From an uncultured Bacillaceae bacterium (GTDB taxonomy: Bacteria > Bacillota > Bacilli > Bacillales > Amphibacillaceae), in contig CALAMD010000066.1 in NCBI GenBank assembly GCA_937925695.1, positions 1-44,509 on the forward strand: a stretch of DNA of 44,509 bases. The letters are read 5' to 3'. Of the stretch, positions 41,821 through 44,509 are shown piece after piece. The first letter of the stretch is position 1, and each line of letters starts with the position of its first letter. A program made the translations under genes and the position numbers. A model generated the notes under the pieces. It saw only the letters and a list, made by a program, of their open reading frames with translations. It ran no database searches and had not been told where the DNA came from.

Positions 41821-41852
41821 TATAATAGAATCAAGTTGTGTAAACACTTTCA
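41821..41852 (+). promoter_or_regulatory. msmX -10 box and cre-like (CcpA) site
   Basis: TATAAT is at 41821-41826. TGTAAACACTTTCA at 41839-41852 differs from the cre consensus TGWAANCGNTNWCA only at the central G. Placed about 10 nt after the expected transcription start, it would act as a roadblock for CcpA repression by glucose. Confidence 0.5.
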
Positions 41853-41870
41853 TTATAGGAGGGAATTTTA

Positions 41871-42968
41871 ATGGCTGAACTAAATTTAGTAAACGTTACA
41901 AAAGTATATGATAAAGACGTATTAGCCGTTGACAAATTTAATCTTGAAATTAGAGACAAAGAGTTTTTAGTTTTAGTTGGACCATCCGGTTGTGGAAAGT
42001 CTACTGCATTAAGAATGATTGCTGGTCTTGAAGAAATTACTAGTGGTGAACTTTATATCAATGGTAAGTTGATGAACGATGTTGCACCGAAAGATCGTGA
42101 CATCGCGATGGTTTTCCAGAACTATGCCTTATATCCTCATATGGATGTTTTCAATAACATGGCATTTGGACTAAAACTACGTAAGTTTAAAAAGGATGAA
42201 ATTAAGCGCCGTGTTGATAACGCAGCTCAAATTCTAGGCCTAGAAGGATTCCTAGATCGTAAACCAAAAGCACTCTCTGGTGGACAGCGTCAGCGTGTTG
42301 CTCTAGGTCGTGCGATTGTTCGTGACGCGCAAGTGTTCTTAATGGACGAACCTTTATCTAACCTAGATGCTAAGCTTCGTGTACAGATGCGTGCTGAGAT
42401 CCAAAAACTACACCAGCGTCTACAAACAACAACAATCTATGTTACTCACGACCAAACAGAAGCGATGACAATGGCTACTCGTCTAGTTGTTATGAGAGAC
42501 GGAGTCATCCAGCAAGTTGGTGAACCTAAGGAAGTATATGATTATCCTAACAATATGTTTGTTGGTGGCTTTATCGGATCACCGGCAATGAACTTCTTAA
42601 ATGGAAGAATTGAAGAGAATAACTTTGTTATGAATGGTGTTAAGTTACGTATTCCTGAAGGTAAGTTAAAGCCATTACGTGAACAAGGATACGTTGGCAA
42701 AGAAGTTGTAATGGGTGTTCGTCCTGAAGACATTCATGATGAGCCTGTATTTATCGATTCATCACCAGAGACGAAATTTGAAGCAGTCATTGAAGTTGCT
42801 GAATTAATGGGTGCAGAAACAATTCTTTACTCAACAATTGGTGATCAAGAATTTGTTGCTCGCGTTGATTCACGTACAGATGTTACTGGCGGTGAAAAGA
42901 TTACACTTGCCTTTGACTTAAACAAAGCACACTTCTTTGATAAAGATACTGAAATGAGAATTAAGTAA
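41871..42968 (+). CDS. msmX: MsmX, multi-sugar ABC transporter ATPase
   Basis: A 365-residue MalK-type ATPase, the same length as B. subtilis MsmX. Walker A is GPSGCGKS at 37-44 (Lys43), followed by the Q-loop QNYALYPHM, signature LSGGQRQRVALGRA, Walker B VFLMDEPLSNLDAKLR and the H-loop VTHDQ. The C-terminal TOBE regulatory region starts near 240. MsmX is a shared ATPase that powers several oligosaccharide ABC importers whose operons lack their own. Codon use is more biased (CGT, CTA, GGT) than in neighbours, suggesting high expression. GGAGGG precedes ATG. Confidence 0.96.
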   Translation: MAELNLVNVTKVYDKDVLAVDKFNLEIRDKEFLVLVGPSGCGKSTALRMIAGLEEITSGELYINGKLMNDVAPKDRDIAMVFQNYALYPHMDVFNNMAFGLKLRKFKKDEIKRRVDNAAQILGLEGFLDRKPKALSGGQRQRVALGRAIVRDAQVFLMDEPLSNLDAKLRVQMRAEIQKLHQRLQTTTIYVTHDQTEAMTMATRLVVMRDGVIQQVGEPKEVYDYPNNMFVGGFIGSPAMNFLNGRIEENNFVMNGVKLRIPEGKLKPLREQGYVGKEVVMGVRPEDIHDEPVFIDSSPETKFEAVIEVAELMGAETILYSTIGDQEFVARVDSRTDVTGGEKITLAFDLNKAHFFDKDTEMRIK

Positions 42969-42981
42969 TTTCTCTTAAACT

Positions 42982-43023
42982 TAAAAGGGCTATCTATCAG
43001 AATCATGATAGATAGCCCTTTTA
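42982..43023. terminator. Bidirectional terminator between msmX and fumarase
   Basis: A perfect 18-bp stem (42982-42999 with 43006-43023) with a 6-nt loop. T-rich tails follow on both strands, so it serves both convergent genes. Confidence 0.94.
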
Positions 43024-43040
43024 TTTTTTAATGATTTCTA

Positions 43041-44432
43041 CTATTTGCTAGGTGAGGTCATTGCTTTTGGATCCACATAATGATCAAATTCTTCTGCTGT
43101 CAGTAAACCTAACTCAACAGCCGCTTCTTTCAATGTTTTCTTTTCCTCAAAGGCTTTGTTTGCAATCCGCGCTGCGTTTTCATAACCAATGTACGGATTT
43201 AGTGCCGTGACCAACATTAATGAATTGTGTAGGAACTTATCTATTTGTTCTTCATTAGGCTCTAAACCTTGGACACAACGTTCATCAAATGATAGGATAC
43301 TGTCTGCTAATAGTTGACAAGATTGGAGAAAATTATAGGCTATAACTGGTTTGAATACATTCAATTCGAAGTTACCTTGGCTAGCAGCAAAACCTATCGT
43401 TGCATCATTGCCCATCACTTGGGTAACAACCATTGTTATAGCTTCACTTTGGGTCGGATTCACTTTTCCAGGCATAATCGAACTGCCTGGTTCATTAGCT
43501 GGAATGGTGATTTCAGCAAATCCTGAACGTGGACCACTAGCCAACCAACGAATATCATTAGCAATTTTCATTAAATCAGCTGCCAATGCCTTTAACGCAC
43601 CATGAGCATAAACGATTTCGTCATAGCTCGTTAAAGAATGGAATTTATTTTTGGCTGAAGTAAAATCTCTTCCTGTCAAGTCATTGAGCAAATTGCATAC
43701 TCGCTCTGAAAACTCTGGATGGGCGTTTAATCCCGTGCCGACTGCTGTCCCACCGATTGCTAACTCCTTTAATTGTTGCGTGCTTTCTTCAATCATCAAT
43801 TCTGATTTTTCCATCATTCGATGCCAACCACTAATTTCTTGTCCAAGCGTTAGCGGAGTCGCATCTTGGAGATGTGTTCGACCAATTTTTACAATATCTT
43901 TATATTGTTCTGCTTTATTAGCCAGGGTTGTCTTTAAGGTCCTAACAGCAGGAAGGACGGTATCTTCTAACTTTTCAACGGCAGCAAGGTGCATAGCAGT
44001 TGGGTATGTATCATTGGAACTTTGTGATTTATTTACATCATCATTCGGATGTAACTCTAAATCGCTTCCTTGCTCTTGTAGCCACATATTACCAACATAG
44101 GCAATCACTTCATTGACGTTCATATTTGTTTGGGTACCACTTCCAGTTTGCCATACAACTAAAGGAAAATGATCATTTAATTCCCCCGCTATTATTTTAT
44201 CAGCTGCATATGCAATAGCATCAGCCTTGATTGGCTCAAGCAAACCCAAATCACGATTAGCAAATGCCGTACTCTTTTTTAATAAAGCAAATGATTTAAT
44301 AATTTCAATGGGCATTTTTTCTTGTCCAATCGGAAAATTTTGTTTACTTCTTTCTGTTTGGGCCCCCCAATACTTATCTGCTGGTACTTTAACTTCACCT
44401 AAAGTGTCTCTTTCAATCCGGTAATCCATCAT
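43041..44432 (-). CDS. fumC: Class II fumarase (FumC/CitG)
   Basis: A 463-residue class II fumarate hydratase (B. subtilis CitG 462). The N-terminus DYRIERDTLGEVKVPADKYW, the QSSNDTYPTAMH block, GRTHLQDATPLTLGQE and the family signature GSSIMPGKVNPTQ are all visible. The catalytic Ser is in that signature loop, and the His of HLQDA assists catalysis. It interconverts fumarate and malate in the TCA cycle. AGGAGG lies 7 nt before ATG 44432; the next codon is also ATG (44429), which would give the exact CitG length. A further 17 codons upstream are open but precede the ribosome site. Confidence 0.96.
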   Translation of the reverse strand: MMDYRIERDTLGEVKVPADKYWGAQTERSKQNFPIGQEKMPIEIIKSFALLKKSTAFANRDLGLLEPIKADAIAYAADKIIAGELNDHFPLVVWQTGSGTQTNMNVNEVIAYVGNMWLQEQGSDLELHPNDDVNKSQSSNDTYPTAMHLAAVEKLEDTVLPAVRTLKTTLANKAEQYKDIVKIGRTHLQDATPLTLGQEISGWHRMMEKSELMIEESTQQLKELAIGGTAVGTGLNAHPEFSERVCNLLNDLTGRDFTSAKNKFHSLTSYDEIVYAHGALKALAADLMKIANDIRWLASGPRSGFAEITIPANEPGSSIMPGKVNPTQSEAITMVVTQVMGNDATIGFAASQGNFELNVFKPVIAYNFLQSCQLLADSILSFDERCVQGLEPNEEQIDKFLHNSLMLVTALNPYIGYENAARIANKAFEEKKTLKEAAVELGLLTAEEFDHYVDPKAMTSPSK

Positions 44433-44473
44433 TATCTTTCCTCCTATGTAAGCGCAATATAGCTTCACTTCAT

Positions 44474-44501
44474 ATTGTACCAAAGATTTCAGAATAGCAA
44501 A
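44474..44501 (-). promoter_or_regulatory. Probable sigma-A promoter of fumarase gene
   Basis: On the minus strand TTTGCT (44501-44496) and TACAAT (44479-44474) are 16 bp apart, about 40 bp upstream of the start codon. Confidence 0.45.
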
Positions 44502-44509
44502 TAAATTTG

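Noticed and set aside
43651..44100. A 149-codon open frame on the + strand within the fumarase gene, and others at 43314 and 43351
   Set aside because: They lie wholly antisense to a strongly conserved fumarase, lack ribosome sites and resemble no family.
44444..44460. TGTAAGCG half of a cre site in the fumarase leader
   Set aside because: Only the left half matches the cre consensus; the right half has several mismatches.
1..44509. tRNA, rRNA, CRISPR arrays, phage or conjugation genes, toxin-antitoxin pairs
   Set aside because: Looked for on both strands by eye; no cloverleaf-like, direct-repeat-array or typical mobile gene pattern was seen.

Overview
The window is chromosomal DNA of low G+C content from a member of the Bacillaceae. 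Most genes have recognisable Bacillus subtilis counterparts in B. subtilis-like local order (yit, yis, yhf/yhj, yha, yhe and yxkF-msmX blocks). Strong AGGAGG-type ribosome binding sites and a Rho-independent terminator after most transcription units fit this. The gene set (AddAB, ComK, LiaFSR, EcsAB, PrsA, MsmX, YhaL) suggests a halophilic or alkaliphilic relative such as Oceanobacillus or Amphibacillus, but the genus cannot be fixed from this sequence. No tRNA, rRNA, CRISPR array, intact transposase, phage or plasmid gene was seen; this is core chromosome, not an island.

Layout: 1-4.9 kb, yitW/sufT-like, yitV esterase, yitU HAD phosphatase, a 64-codon gene with an apparent ATC start, a NifU-N protein, yitT and yitS (DegV). 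5-7 kb, a membrane-anchored alpha-amylase homologue that has lost its catalytic residues, and yisL. 7-14.3 kb, addB-addA (recombination nuclease). 14.4-18.4 kb, yhjE, yhjD, comK, lplJ, yhfI and the tiny zinc-ribbon gene yhfH. 18.5-22.3 kb, pepF, a decayed ORF, hmoB, and a thioredoxin-like gene with bdbC. 22.4-25.6 kb, liaF-liaS-liaR and a PAP2 phosphatase (envelope stress). 25.7-32.5 kb, yhaA, ecsA-ecsB, hit, trpP with a TRAP-type leader, yhaH, prsA and yhaL. 32.5-37.8 kb, yhaO-yhaN-yhaM (Mre11/Rad50-like pair plus exoribonuclease; yhaM also lacks a canonical start). 37.9-44.5 kb, yhaQ-yhaP exporter, yheA, a yxkF-like regulator, msmX and class II fumarase.

Functional themes: DNA processing and uptake (AddAB, YhaNO, ComK), secretion and envelope quality control (EcsAB, PrsA, BdbC plus thioredoxin, LiaFSR, PAP2), Fe-S and heme handling (SufT-like, NifU-N, HmoB), and sugar transport energisation (MsmX). 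The observations most worth checking are the inactive-looking GH13 protein, two genes that seem to begin at AUC/AUU behind perfect Shine-Dalgarno sequences, nine 5-nt-spaced (G/U)AG repeats over the trpP start, and a ComK AT-box in the comK promoter region.
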